This document shows positions 16,770-26,950 of a stretch of DNA of 64,000 bases, piece by piece. Numbering within the stretch: position 1 is the first letter of the stretch; each line of letters opens with the position of its first letter. The notes under the pieces were generated by a model. That model made no database searches. It saw only the letters and a program-made list of their open reading frames with translations, and was not told where the DNA came from. This DNA comes from SZAS-103 sp036496805. GTDB taxonomy: Bacteria; Pseudomonadota; Gammaproteobacteria; Xanthomonadales; Xanthomonadaceae. Position numbers and translations under genes: made by a program. The DNA is taken from positions 94,642 through 158,641 of the forward strand of contig DASXKN010000035.1 in assembly GCA_036496805.1 (NCBI GenBank), read 5' to 3'.

Positions 16770-16991
16770 ATGTTCGAAAGCCAATCGCGCGAAGAGCTGG
16801 ATGCGATACTCAAGACCGATGTGGAATTCCGGCAGCTCTACCATCGCCACCGCGAGCTGGACAAGCAGGTCCTGGATGCCGAGCTCGGCGTCCTGCCGCT
16901 CGACGACTTCACGCTCGCGCAGATGAAGCGCGAAAAGCTCCACGCCAAAGACCGGTTGACGCAAATGTTCGAAATCCGCCAGGCGCACTAG
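16770..16991 (+). CDS. DUF465 / YdcH-family small protein
   Basis: A 73-residue, charged, helical-hairpin protein. FRQLYHRHRELDKQVLDAE and LKREKLHAKD-like segments (MKREKLHAKDRLTQMF) match the YdcH (DUF465) family, which has no established function. The ATG at 16770 follows a strong AGAGGAGG; the frame is open upstream but not conserved. Confidence 0.85.
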   Translation: MFESQSREELDAILKTDVEFRQLYHRHRELDKQVLDAELGVLPLDDFTLAQMKREKLHAKDRLTQMFEIRQAH

Positions 16992-17099
16992 CCCGGCGCG
17001 AAACGTTCGATCCAGCGGGCGGTGGCGGCCCCTCCTCGTCGGTCGCCACTGCCCGTTTTCCTTGCGGCCCGGTCGGAATGCGTGATGGCAGCCTCCTGC

Positions 17100-17105
17100 T
17101 AGAAT
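17100..17105 (+). promoter_or_regulatory. Candidate -10 of galE (TAGAAT)
   Basis: CTGCTAGAAT lies about 105 bases before the galE start. The same CTGCTAGAAT string occurs before the cystathionine beta-synthase gene. No clear -35 is seen. Confidence 0.4.
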
Positions 17106-17208
17106 CGCGTTCCCGCCCCATCGGGGCCCGCCGCCGCCGCAACATGACCCGACACGACAGCGTCCCCGAGCCCGGCGCGATGCCGAACCCGATCCCTGGT
17201 GCGGCACG

Positions 17209-18183
17209 ATGAGCGTCCTGGTCTGCGGTGGCGCCGGCTACATCGGTTCGCACATGGTCCGCCGGCTGAAGGCGGCCGGCCTCGACCCGGTCGTGCTCGA
17301 CAACCTCTCGACCGGCCATCGGCAGGCGATTGACGGCTGCGAGCTCGTGGTCGGCGACCTGCTCGACACCATCCTGCTGGAGCAGCTCTTCGCCGAGCAC
17401 AAGTTCGAATCGGTGATGCATTTCTGCGCCAAGTCGCTGGTCGGCGAGTCGATGCACGAGCCCTACGCCTACTACCACAACAACGTCTCGGGCACGCTCA
17501 ACCTGCTCGCAGCGATGCGCTCGCACGGATCGAAGCGGCTGATCTTCTCGTCCACCGCCGCGGTGTACGGCATGCCGCAGGGCGAGACCATCGACGAGGA
17601 CCACCCCTGCAATCCGATCAACCCCTACGGCCACAGCAAGCTGATGGTCGAACAGATCCTGCGCGACGCAGCGCGCGCCTACGGCCTGCGCTCGGCGACC
17701 CTGCGCTACTTCAATGCCGCCGGCGCCAGTGCGGACGCCTGGATCGGCGAGGCGCACGAGCCGGAGACGCACCTGATCCCGAACGCCCTGCGCGCGACCG
17801 ATCCGGGCGCCGCGCCGCTGTCGGTGTTCGGCAACGACTACCCGACCCGCGACGGCACCTGCGTGCGCGACTACGTCCACGTCGACGACCTCGCCGATGC
17901 CCACCTGCTCGCGCTCGAGTACCTCGGCGACCACGAGGGCGCGCACGTCTTCAACCTCGGCAATGGCGACGGCTTCAGCGTGCTGGAAGTGCTCAACGCC
18001 GCGCACGAAGTGACCGGACGCGAGATCCCCTGGCAGTTCGCGCCGCGCCGCGCCGGCGATCCGACCACCCTGGTCGCGAGCAGCGCGCGCGCGCGCGGCG
18101 TCCTCGGCTGGCAACCCGAGCGCACGCAGATCGGCGACATCATCGCCTCGGCCTGGCGCTGGCACTGCAAGCGGCGCTTCTGA
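17209..18183 (+). CDS. galE: UDP-glucose 4-epimerase
   Basis: A 324-residue extended short-chain dehydrogenase. NAD loop GGAGYIGSH is at 7-15, SSTAAVYG provides the catalytic Ser/Thr, and the YGHSK motif the Tyr/Lys pair. RYFNAAGA and the C-terminal RAGDP are standard for GalE. It interconverts UDP-glucose and UDP-galactose, supplying precursors for surface polysaccharide such as the cluster from 21 kb onward. Other UDP-sugar 4-epimerisation cannot be ruled out. Confidence 0.9.
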   Translation: MSVLVCGGAGYIGSHMVRRLKAAGLDPVVLDNLSTGHRQAIDGCELVVGDLLDTILLEQLFAEHKFESVMHFCAKSLVGESMHEPYAYYHNNVSGTLNLLAAMRSHGSKRLIFSSTAAVYGMPQGETIDEDHPCNPINPYGHSKLMVEQILRDAARAYGLRSATLRYFNAAGASADAWIGEAHEPETHLIPNALRATDPGAAPLSVFGNDYPTRDGTCVRDYVHVDDLADAHLLALEYLGDHEGAHVFNLGNGDGFSVLEVLNAAHEVTGREIPWQFAPRRAGDPTTLVASSARARGVLGWQPERTQIGDIIASAWRWHCKRRF

Positions 18184-18233
18184 GACGCCGTACGCCGCGC
18201 CGGATGCGCCGGAGTCGGCTCACCTGCGCCTGC

Positions 18234-18239
18234 TAGAAT
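18234..18239 (+). promoter_or_regulatory. Candidate -10 of the cystathionine beta-synthase gene (TAGAAT)
   Basis: CTGCTAGAAT, identical to the element before galE, 40 bases before the ATG at 18279. Confidence 0.45.
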
Positions 18240-18278
18240 TCCGGGTCCGGCCATGACGGCCGTCCGCGGGCAGCGACC

Positions 18279-19649
<1,371 letters not shown>

Positions 19650-19659
19650 TTTCTGCGGA

Positions 19660-19820
19660 ATTGATTTGGGCGGTCCTCCGTGACCGCGAAGAACCGGCAG
19701 CGAGATTGATTTCTGCGGTCCTCCATGACCGCGAAGATCAGGCAGCGACATCCATGTCGGAAAATAATTCATGCGATCGTCCTTGATCGCGAAAAGACAA
19801 GCAGCGACATCCATGTCGCA
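19660..19820 (+). repeat. Three degenerate ~55-bp tandem repeats with two hairpins per unit
   Basis: Units begin near 19670, 19715 and 19773. Each contains GCGGTC-loop-GACCGC (units 1 and 2) or GCGATC-loop-GATCGC (unit 3); units 2 and 3 also contain CGACAT-CC-ATGTCG. The stem change in unit 3 is compensated on both sides. The array fills the whole gap before metB. Confidence 0.8.
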
Positions 19821-19844
19821 CATTCAACAAGAGCACTGCCACCG

Positions 19845-21017
19845 ATGAACAAACCAGACGCAGCCTTGGGACTGGGCACCCGCGCCATCCACGCCGGCCA
19901 GCATCCCGATCCCTCGACCGGCGCGATCATGACGCCGATCTACGCGACCTCGACCTACGTGCAGTCCAGCCCGGGCGTGCACCAGGGCTTCGAGTACACG
20001 CGCTCGCACAACCCGACGCGCTTCGCCTGGGAACGCTGCATCGCCGACCTCGAGGGCGGCACGCGCGGCTTCGCGTTCGCCTCGGGGCTGGCGGCGACCT
20101 CGACGATCCTCGAACTGCTCGACAGCGGCGACCACGTGGTCTGCATGGATGACGTCTACGGCGGCACCTACCGCCTGTTCGAGCGCGTGCGCAAGCGCTC
20201 GGCGGGACTGGAGATCAGCTTCGTCGACCTCACCGATCCGGCTGCGCTGGAAGCGGCGATCCGGCCCAACACGAAACTGATCTGGGCCGAGACGCCGACC
20301 AATCCGATGCTCAAGGTCGTCGACCTCGCCGCGCTGGGCGCCTTCGCGAAGGCGCACGGCCTGATCCTCGTGGTCGACAACACGTTCTGCTCGCCGATGC
20401 TGCAGCGCCCGCTCGAGCACGGCGCGACGATCGTGATGCACTCGGCGACCAAGTACCTCAACGGCCATTCCGACATGGTCGGCGGCGTCGCGATCGTCGG
20501 CGACAACGCCGAGGTCGCCGAGCAGATGACCTTCCTGCAGAACGCGGTCGGCGGCGTGCAGGGTCCGTTCGACAGCTTCCTCGCCCTGCGCGGCCTGAAG
20601 ACCCTGCACCTGCGCATGAAGGCGCACTGCGCCAACGCGCTCGAACTCGCGCAATGGCTGGAGACGCATCCGGGCATCGAGAAGGTGATCTATCCGGGCC
20701 TGGCCTCGCACCCGCAGCACGCGCTGGCGAAGCGGCAGATGGACGGCTTTGGCGGCCTGATCTCGGTCTACGTGCGCGGAGGCCTGCCGGCGGCGCGGCG
20801 GATGATGGAGCGCTGCAGGCTGTTCGGCCTCGCCGAGTCGCTCGGCGGCGTCGAGAGCCTGGTCAACCATCCGGCCATCATGACCCACGCCTCGATCCCA
20901 CCCGAGCGCCGCGCCGCGCTCGGCATCCACGACCACCTCGTGCGCCTGTCGGTTGGCGTCGAGGATGTGGCCGACCTGCGCGCCGAACTCGACCACGCGC
21001 TGCGGGCCGACGCCTGA
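19845..21017 (+). CDS. metB: Cystathionine gamma-lyase / gamma-synthase (metB locus)
   Basis: A 390-residue Cys/Met-metabolism PLP enzyme. The PLP Lys203 lies in MHSATKYLNGHSDM; the cofactor-contacting YTRSHNPTR and ETPTNP motifs are present. Pairing with cystathionine beta-synthase immediately upstream favours gamma-lyase activity (cystathionine to cysteine), although the locus corresponds to metB of Xanthomonas, which marks one edge of the LPS cluster. Sequence alone does not separate lyase from synthase. The ATG follows the repeat array; the longer in-frame start lies within the repeats and was rejected. Confidence 0.88.
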   Translation: MNKPDAALGLGTRAIHAGQHPDPSTGAIMTPIYATSTYVQSSPGVHQGFEYTRSHNPTRFAWERCIADLEGGTRGFAFASGLAATSTILELLDSGDHVVCMDDVYGGTYRLFERVRKRSAGLEISFVDLTDPAALEAAIRPNTKLIWAETPTNPMLKVVDLAALGAFAKAHGLILVVDNTFCSPMLQRPLEHGATIVMHSATKYLNGHSDMVGGVAIVGDNAEVAEQMTFLQNAVGGVQGPFDSFLALRGLKTLHLRMKAHCANALELAQWLETHPGIEKVIYPGLASHPQHALAKRQMDGFGGLISVYVRGGLPAARRMMERCRLFGLAESLGGVESLVNHPAIMTHASIPPERRAALGIHDHLVRLSVGVEDVADLRAELDHALRADA

Positions 21018-21037
21018 GCGCAGTGGCGGATCCGTCG

Positions 21038-21895
21038 ATGAAGCCAGCCGCCGGCTCCGCGCATCCGGCGATGCCGCGGCCCGATGCCTCGCCGCTCGGG
21101 ATGCTGCGTTCGCTCGTCGCGAACCGGCGATTGATCCTGCAACTGGCGCGGCGCGACGTGCTCGGCCGCTACCGCGGTTCCTTCCTCGGCCTCGCCTGGT
21201 CGCTGGTCACGCCGCTGCTGATGCTCGCGGTCTACACCTTCGTGTTCTCGGTCGTGTTCACGTCGCGCTGGAACGGCGCGGCGGCGGACGGCGGACGCAT
21301 GGGCTTCGCGGTGATCCTGTTCGCCGGCCTGCTGGTGTTCAACCTGTTCGCGGAAGGCTTCAACCGCGCGCCGGGCCTGATCCTCGCCAACGCCAACTAC
21401 GTCAAGCGCGTGGTGTTCCCGCTGGAAGTGCTGCCGGTGGTCGCATTGCTCGCAGCGCTCTTCCATGCGCTGGTCGCATTGCTCGCATGGGCGGCGCTGG
21501 CGGTGTTCGTCCTGCACGGGCTGCCGCTGACCGCGCTGATGTTCCCGCTGGTGCTCGCGCCGCTGCTGATGGGAACGCTCGGCGCGATGTGGATGCTTGC
21601 CTCGCTGGGCGTGTATGCCCGCGACATCGGCCAGGTGACCACGATCGTCGTCACCATGCTGATGTTCCTGTCGGCGATCTTCTATCCGCTGTCCTCGGTG
21701 CCCGAGCCTTTCCGCGGCCTGATGGCGGCCAACCCGATGAGCTTCATCGTCGAGTCCATGCGCGCGGTGCTGATCTGGGGGCACGCGCCGGACTGGAGCG
21801 GCCTCGCACTGTGCTGGCTGGGCGGGTTCGCGCTCGCATCGCTGGGGTGGTGGTGGTTCCAGCGCACGCGCGAGGGCTTTGCCGATGTCCTCTGA
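21038..21895 (+). CDS. ABC-2 polysaccharide exporter permease (Wzm-like)
   Basis: A 285-residue membrane protein with about six TM helices. The N-terminal RRDVLGRYRGSFLGLAWSL is the signature of ABC-2 O-antigen/teichoic acid permeases (Wzm, KpsM, TagG). FYPLSSVPEPFRGLMAANPM near the C-terminus is also characteristic. It exports undecaprenyl-linked polysaccharide across the cytoplasmic membrane with the ATPase encoded next. A GTG at 21023 is an alternative start. It overlaps the ATPase gene by 11 bases. Confidence 0.9.
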   Translation: MKPAAGSAHPAMPRPDASPLGMLRSLVANRRLILQLARRDVLGRYRGSFLGLAWSLVTPLLMLAVYTFVFSVVFTSRWNGAAADGGRMGFAVILFAGLLVFNLFAEGFNRAPGLILANANYVKRVVFPLEVLPVVALLAALFHALVALLAWAALAVFVLHGLPLTALMFPLVLAPLLMGTLGAMWMLASLGVYARDIGQVTTIVVTMLMFLSAIFYPLSSVPEPFRGLMAANPMSFIVESMRAVLIWGHAPDWSGLALCWLGGFALASLGWWWFQRTREGFADVL

Positions 21896-23309
21896 GACGA
21901 CGGCCACGCAGCAGCCGGCGATCCGCATCGACGGCGTCGGCAAATGCTATCCGGTGTACGAGCGGCCGCTCGATCGCCTGCGCCAGTTCGTAGCGCCGCG
22001 CCTTGCGCGCGCCATCGGCCGGACGCCGAGAGACCACTTCCGCGAATACTGGGCGCTGCGCGACGTCTCCTGCGAGATCCGCCGTGGCGAGCAGATCGGC
22101 ATCGTCGGTCGCAACGGCGCCGGCAAATCCACCCTGCTGCAGATCGTCTGCGGCACGCTGGCGCCGACCACCGGCAGCGTGAGCATCAGCGGCCGCGTCG
22201 CCGCCCTGCTCGAGCTCGGCGCCGGCTTCAACCCGGAATTCACCGGACGCGAGAACGTCGTGCTCAACGCCGGCATCCTCGGCCTCACGCCGCGCGAGAT
22301 CGACGAACGCATGGACGCGATCCTCGCCTTCGCCGACATCGGCGATTTCGTCGAGCAGCCGGTCAAGACCTATTCCAGCGGCATGTACATGCGCCTGGCC
22401 TTCGCGGTGGCGATCAACGTCACGCCTGACATCCTCGTCGTCGACGAGGCGCTGTCGGTCGGCGACGAGGCCTTCCAGCGCAAGTGCTTCGCACGCATCC
22501 GCACGATCCGCGAGAACGGCGGCACGATCCTGTTCGTCTCGCACTCGGCCGGCACCGTCGCCGAGGTCTGCGACCGCGCGATGCTGCTCGACCGCGGCGA
22601 ACTGCTGGCGATCGGGAACACGCGCGACGTGTTGTCGCGCTACCAGAAGTTGCTGTACGCGCCGGCCGATTCCGCCGCGTCGGTGCGCGAGTGGATCATC
22701 GCAAATCCGCCGCGCGCATCCGCGGCGAGCGAGGATGCTGTCGCCATCCCGATGCCGACGACTTCGGCGTCGCCCGCTTCCGCAACGTCCACGTCGATGC
22801 CCGTGCAAGCGTCCGACGAAGACGACTGGTTCGATCCCGGCCTGCCGCGCGGGCAGGGCGTCACCTATCCGCATTGCGGCGCGCGCATCGACCGGCCGCG
22901 CGTGGAAACGCCCGACGGCCGCGCGGTCAACGTGCTCGTGCCGGGCCGCGACTACGTCTACCGCTACGAGGTCGCATTCGAGCGCAGCGTTGCCGGCATC
23001 CGCTTCGGCATGATGATCAAGACCGTCGCGGGCGTGGAACTCGGCGGCGCGGCGACCGCGCCCTACGGCGAAGGACTGGCGCTGGTGGAAGGCGGCGCGA
23101 CGGCCGTCGTGCGCTTCGGCTTCCGCTGCCTGCTCGCGCCCGGCACCTACTTCCTCAACGCCGGTCTCGTCGGCCTGGTCGGCGAGGCCGAGAACTTCAT
23201 CGCGCGCGAGGTCGACGTGCTGATGATCCGCGTGCAGCCCGATCCGAAGCGGCTCGCGACGGGACTCGTCGATTTCGACATCCGACCGGAGGTCGCCCTG
23301 CATGGCTGA
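21885..23309 (+). CDS. ABC polysaccharide exporter ATPase with C-terminal Wzt-like glycan-binding domain
   Basis: 474 residues. The ATPase domain (about 1-250) has Walker A GRNGAGKST, the signature SSGMYMRLAFAV, Walker B DILVVDEAL and the switch His in VSHSAG. A Ser/Thr/Ala-rich linker (about 280-305) joins a beta-sandwich domain (about 320-474) like the Wzt C-terminal domain that recognises the capped non-reducing end of the O-antigen. An ABC-dependent export pathway is implied. Start is the ATG inside the permease end. Its own end overlaps the 1209-residue gene by 8 bases. Confidence 0.9.
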   Translation: MSSETTATQQPAIRIDGVGKCYPVYERPLDRLRQFVAPRLARAIGRTPRDHFREYWALRDVSCEIRRGEQIGIVGRNGAGKSTLLQIVCGTLAPTTGSVSISGRVAALLELGAGFNPEFTGRENVVLNAGILGLTPREIDERMDAILAFADIGDFVEQPVKTYSSGMYMRLAFAVAINVTPDILVVDEALSVGDEAFQRKCFARIRTIRENGGTILFVSHSAGTVAEVCDRAMLLDRGELLAIGNTRDVLSRYQKLLYAPADSAASVREWIIANPPRASAASEDAVAIPMPTTSASPASATSTSMPVQASDEDDWFDPGLPRGQGVTYPHCGARIDRPRVETPDGRAVNVLVPGRDYVYRYEVAFERSVAGIRFGMMIKTVAGVELGGAATAPYGEGLALVEGGATAVVRFGFRCLLAPGTYFLNAGLVGLVGEAENFIAREVDVLMIRVQPDPKRLATGLVDFDIRPEVALHG

Positions 23310-26300
23310 TCGGCCCTGCTGCATCCTGGTGCTCGGCATGCACCGCAGCGGCACGTCCGCGCTGACGCGCGTGCTCAACCTGCTTGGCTGCGCGTTGCCC
23401 GGCGACCTGCTCGGGGCGAACCCGAGCAATCCCGCGGGCCACTGGGAAAGCCGGCGCGCGCTGGAGATCAACGATGCACTGCTGCACGGGCTCGGTCGCG
23501 AATGGGACGACCTGCGCGCGATGCCCGCGGATTGGCTCTGCAGCGACGCGGCAACGGTCGCGCGCGGCCGGATCGTGGAGTTCGTGCGTGCCGAGGCCGC
23601 GTCGGCGCCGCTGTGGGCGCTCAAGGATCCGCGTCTGTGCCTGCTCGCACCGCTCTGGATCGAGGTGCTCGACGAACTCGGCGTCGACGTGCGCGTGGTC
23701 GTGCCGATCCGCGATCCCGTCGAAGTGGCCGCGTCGCTGTCGCGCCGCGATGGAACGCCGCCGGCGGCCAGCCATCTTCTGTGGCTGCGACACGTCGTCG
23801 CGGCGGAAGCGGCGAGTCGGAACCGCAGGCGCGTGCTCGCCGGTTACGACGGCTTGCTGGCCGATCCGCACGGGCTGGCCGACCGGATCGCCCACGCACT
23901 GGGCATCGCCTGGCCGTCCGCGACGGACGCTGCGCGTGCCGCCATCGGGGAGTTCCTGAATCCCGAACTGCGCCACGCCGCTCCGGATGCGGCGGAGGCG
24001 ACGCATTTGCCGGCGCTGCTGGAGAGGTTGCGCCCGGTATGGTCCGGTGCCGACGACGCTTCAGCCTGGAACGCGATCGCCGGCGCGGCCGCCGAACTGG
24101 CCGATGGCGCCGGCCTGTTCGAGCCGGCGATCGCCGACCTGTCCTGGTGCTACGCCCACGCCGAACGCAGCGTCGCCACGCTCGAGGCTGCCCAGCGCCA
24201 CGTCGAGCTCCTGAAGGCGCGCGTCGCCGAAATGGATGCCGCCCTGAAACAGCGCGAGGCCATCGTCCACGAGCTCGAGCAGGCCGTCGCCGATCGCGAC
24301 ACGCTGATCTCCGGACACCTCGAAGCGCACGAGGACGACCGGGCGCGCCTAACGGCGCTGGGACGCAAGCTCGTCGAATTCGACCGCCTGGTGGGCGCCA
24401 AGGAGGGCGAGATCGACGTGCTGCGTCGTACCGCCGCCGAACTCGAGCATGCCTGCCGGATGATGACCGACTCGCGCTCGTGGCGGGTGACCAGGCCCCT
24501 GCGCGCGATCACGACCGCGCTGCGCGAACGCTCGCTGCGTGCGGCGATCGCGAAATCAGTGCGCATCCCGGAATCGCCGCCTGGCTTCGATGCCCAGTAC
24601 TACCTGATGGAATACCCGGACGTCCGCGCTTCCGGCCTCGACCCGTACCGGCACTACCTCGAACACGGAAAGGCCGAAGGACGGATGCCGATGCGGCCGC
24701 CGCCGATGGCGCACACCGCCTCGGCGGCCTTCGACCCGGCGAAGGAAAACGTGCTCGTCGTCACCCACGACGCGTCCCGTACCGGCGCCCCGGTGCTCAG
24801 CCTCAACATCGTGGTCGGACTGCGGGACCGATACAACGTCGTGCTGCTGCCTTACCGCGTCGGTTCGCTGATGGATGCGTTCCGGCGTCATGCGACCCTC
24901 GCCGTCGAGCCCGACCTGTTCCGGAACTATGCGAACCAGGAGGCGGGCGTCGTCGAGGCGCTGCACGAGAAGCACCCGTTCAAGTTCGCGATCGTCAACA
25001 GTATCGAATCGCGCGGCCTGTTGCCGACGCTGGCGGCGCTCGAAATCCCGACGGTCAGCCTGATCCACGAATTCGCCGCCTACACGCGTCCGCGCAACGG
25101 CTTTCCCGAAGCGGTCTGGTGGGCGACGCGGACCGTGTTCTCCGCGGCGCTCACGCGCGACAGCGCCATGGCGGAGTTTCCGGAATTCGCCGACGCCGAT
25201 TTCGCCATCGTCCCGCAGGGCCGTTGCACGCTGACGACCGAAGCTGCCGACCCGGCCGAACAGGCGGTCGAGGACACCTACCTGCTGAACCGGTTGCGCC
25301 CCGACGGCCTGCGCGACGACACCGTGCTCGTCATCGGCGCCGGCTCGGTCCAGCACCGCAAGGGCGTCGACCTGTTCATCCAGTGCGCAGCGAGGGTGCA
25401 GCAGGCCGCGGGAGCCACCCGCTATCGCTTCGCGTGGATCGGCCATGGCTACGATCCGCAAACCGACATGGCCTACTCGGCCTACCTGGCCGACCAGATC
25501 CAGCGTTCCGGCCTCGAGGGAAGCCTCGCCATGATCGGCGAGACCTCCCGCATCGAAACCGCCTACAAGGTGGCCGACATGCTGCTGGTCACCTCGCGCC
25601 TGGACCCGTTGCCGAACGTGGCGATCGACGCGATGGCGCACGGCCTGCCCGTGTTGTGCTTCGAGCGCACGACCGGCATTGCGGACGTGCTCGCCGATGC
25701 CGGGCTTGGCGACCTTTGCGTGTCTCCCTATCTCGACGTGGCCGACATGGCCGCGAAGGTCGCCGCGCTGGCGGTATCGAAGCCGCTGCGCGCCCAGATC
25801 GGCAAGCGCCTGCGACCCCTGGTTGCCGAACAGTTCGCGATGCCGGCATACGTCGAGCGCCTCGAGGCGATGGCGCTGGACGCCTGCCGTCAGGTCGAGG
25901 CGGAGGTCGAGGCCACGAAGACGATCCTCGCATCCAGCCTGGCGCGAACGGACTTCCTCTGCCGCGTCATTCGCAAGGGCGCGCCGCTGGAGGACATCGT
26001 GCGCTTCGAATACGTCAGGGCCTGGGCCACCGGGGTCGGCCGGCGCAAGGTGTTTCCCGGCTTCCATCCCGGCATCTATGCCGAACAGCACGGCCTGGCC
26101 GGGCCATGGGCGGACCCGCTCGCCGACTACCTGCGCGCCGGCCGTCCCGACGGTCCGTGGTGCCGGCAGGTGATCGCGCCGGATGGAGCGGTCGGCCGCA
26201 TTCCGGAAGGCGTGCGCGTCGCCCTGCACGTGCACGCGTATTACCTCGACCTGCTGCCCGAAGTGCTCAAGCGCCTCGAGGCGAACAGCGTGCGTCCCGA

Positions 26301-26931
26301 CCTGTTCGTCAGCGTCGCCGACGAGGAAGGCGTGGCGCGCGCGCGCAAGCTGCTGGCGAGGTACGACGGCAACGTGGTCGACGTCGTCGCCGTGCGCAAC
26401 CGCGGCCGCGACATCGGTCCGCTGCTGACCGCCTTCGGGCCGCAGTTGACCGGGGGCTACGAATTCGTCGGGCACGTCCATACCAAGAAGACCGCCGACC
26501 TGCAGGATCCGGAAGTCGGCAGGCGATGGTTCGAATTCCTGCTGGAAAACCTGCTGGGTGGCAAGGCGCACATGGCCGACATCGTCCTCGGCCACATGGC
26601 CGCGGATGCGTCGATCGGCATGGTCTTCCCCGACGACCCGAACATCGTCGGCTGGGGATCGAACATGACCCTCGCGCGGGAATTCGGCGAGCGCCTGGGA
26701 CTTCGCGATCTTCCGAAGAACATCTCGTTCCCGGTCGGCACGATGTTCTGGGCGCGGGTGGACGCGATCCGGCCGATGTTCGACCTGGGACTGCAATGGA
26801 ACGACTACCCGGCCGAGCCCATTCCCTACGATGGTTCGATCCTGCATGCGATCGAAAGACTGTTCCCCTTCGTCGTCGAGGCGCAGGGCCATCGCTGCGC
26901 GGTGACGAACGTGCCGGGCGTCAGCCGCTGA
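23302..26931 (+). CDS. Multidomain protein: sulfotransferase-like, coiled coil, GT4 glycosyltransferase, RgpF-like
   Basis: 1209 residues, four parts. (1) About 1-270: sulfotransferase-like P-loop domain with LGMHRSGTSALTRVL (12-19 binding the PAPS-type phosphate) and the RDPVEVAASLSRR segment. (2) About 285-400: coiled coil. (3) About 480-860: GT4 Rossmann pair with GAGSVQHRKGVDLFIQCA and a donor-binding region RLDPLPNVAIDAMAHGLPVL. (4) About 970-1209: RgpF-like domain (ALHVHAYYLDLLPEVL, NRGRDIGPLLTAF, GHVHTKKT), related to rhamnan synthesis protein F. FDxxYYL-PDV-HYLxHGxxEGR motifs, common in glycan-assembly proteins, recur at about 430-465 and 910-945. It likely assembles and modifies or caps the exported glycan; each activity is inferred. 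Confidence 0.82.
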   Translation: MADRPCCILVLGMHRSGTSALTRVLNLLGCALPGDLLGANPSNPAGHWESRRALEINDALLHGLGREWDDLRAMPADWLCSDAATVARGRIVEFVRAEAASAPLWALKDPRLCLLAPLWIEVLDELGVDVRVVVPIRDPVEVAASLSRRDGTPPAASHLLWLRHVVAAEAASRNRRRVLAGYDGLLADPHGLADRIAHALGIAWPSATDAARAAIGEFLNPELRHAAPDAAEATHLPALLERLRPVWSGADDASAWNAIAGAAAELADGAGLFEPAIADLSWCYAHAERSVATLEAAQRHVELLKARVAEMDAALKQREAIVHELEQAVADRDTLISGHLEAHEDDRARLTALGRKLVEFDRLVGAKEGEIDVLRRTAAELEHACRMMTDSRSWRVTRPLRAITTALRERSLRAAIAKSVRIPESPPGFDAQYYLMEYPDVRASGLDPYRHYLEHGKAEGRMPMRPPPMAHTASAAFDPAKENVLVVTHDASRTGAPVLSLNIVVGLRDRYNVVLLPYRVGSLMDAFRRHATLAVEPDLFRNYANQEAGVVEALHEKHPFKFAIVNSIESRGLLPTLAALEIPTVSLIHEFAAYTRPRNGFPEAVWWATRTVFSAALTRDSAMAEFPEFADADFAIVPQGRCTLTTEAADPAEQAVEDTYLLNRLRPDGLRDDTVLVIGAGSVQHRKGVDLFIQCAARVQQAAGATRYRFAWIGHGYDPQTDMAYSAYLADQIQRSGLEGSLAMIGETSRIETAYKVADMLLVTSRLDPLPNVAIDAMAHGLPVLCFERTTGIADVLADAGLGDLCVSPYLDVADMAAKVAALAVSKPLRAQIGKRLRPLVAEQFAMPAYVERLEAMALDACRQVEAEVEATKTILASSLARTDFLCRVIRKGAPLEDIVRFEYVRAWATGVGRRKVFPGFHPGIYAEQHGLAGPWADPLADYLRAGRPDGPWCRQVIAPDGAVGRIPEGVRVALHVHAYYLDLLPEVLKRLEANSVRPDLFVSVADEEGVARARKLLARYDGNVVDVVAVRNRGRDIGPLLTAFGPQLTGGYEFVGHVHTKKTADLQDPEVGRRWFEFLLENLLGGKAHMADIVLGHMAADASIGMVFPDDPNIVGWGSNMTLAREFGERLGLRDLPKNISFPVGTMFWARVDAIRPMFDLGLQWNDYPAEPIPYDGSILHAIERLFPFVVEAQGHRCAVTNVPGVSR

Positions 26932-26950
26932 ACCCTTCGACCCGGATGCC

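Noticed and set aside
19650..19844. SAM or other riboswitch before metB; CRISPR array
   Set aside because: The repeats are only three, degenerate and internally palindromic with no spacers of constant length, and they lack the conserved core of any SAM riboswitch I know.
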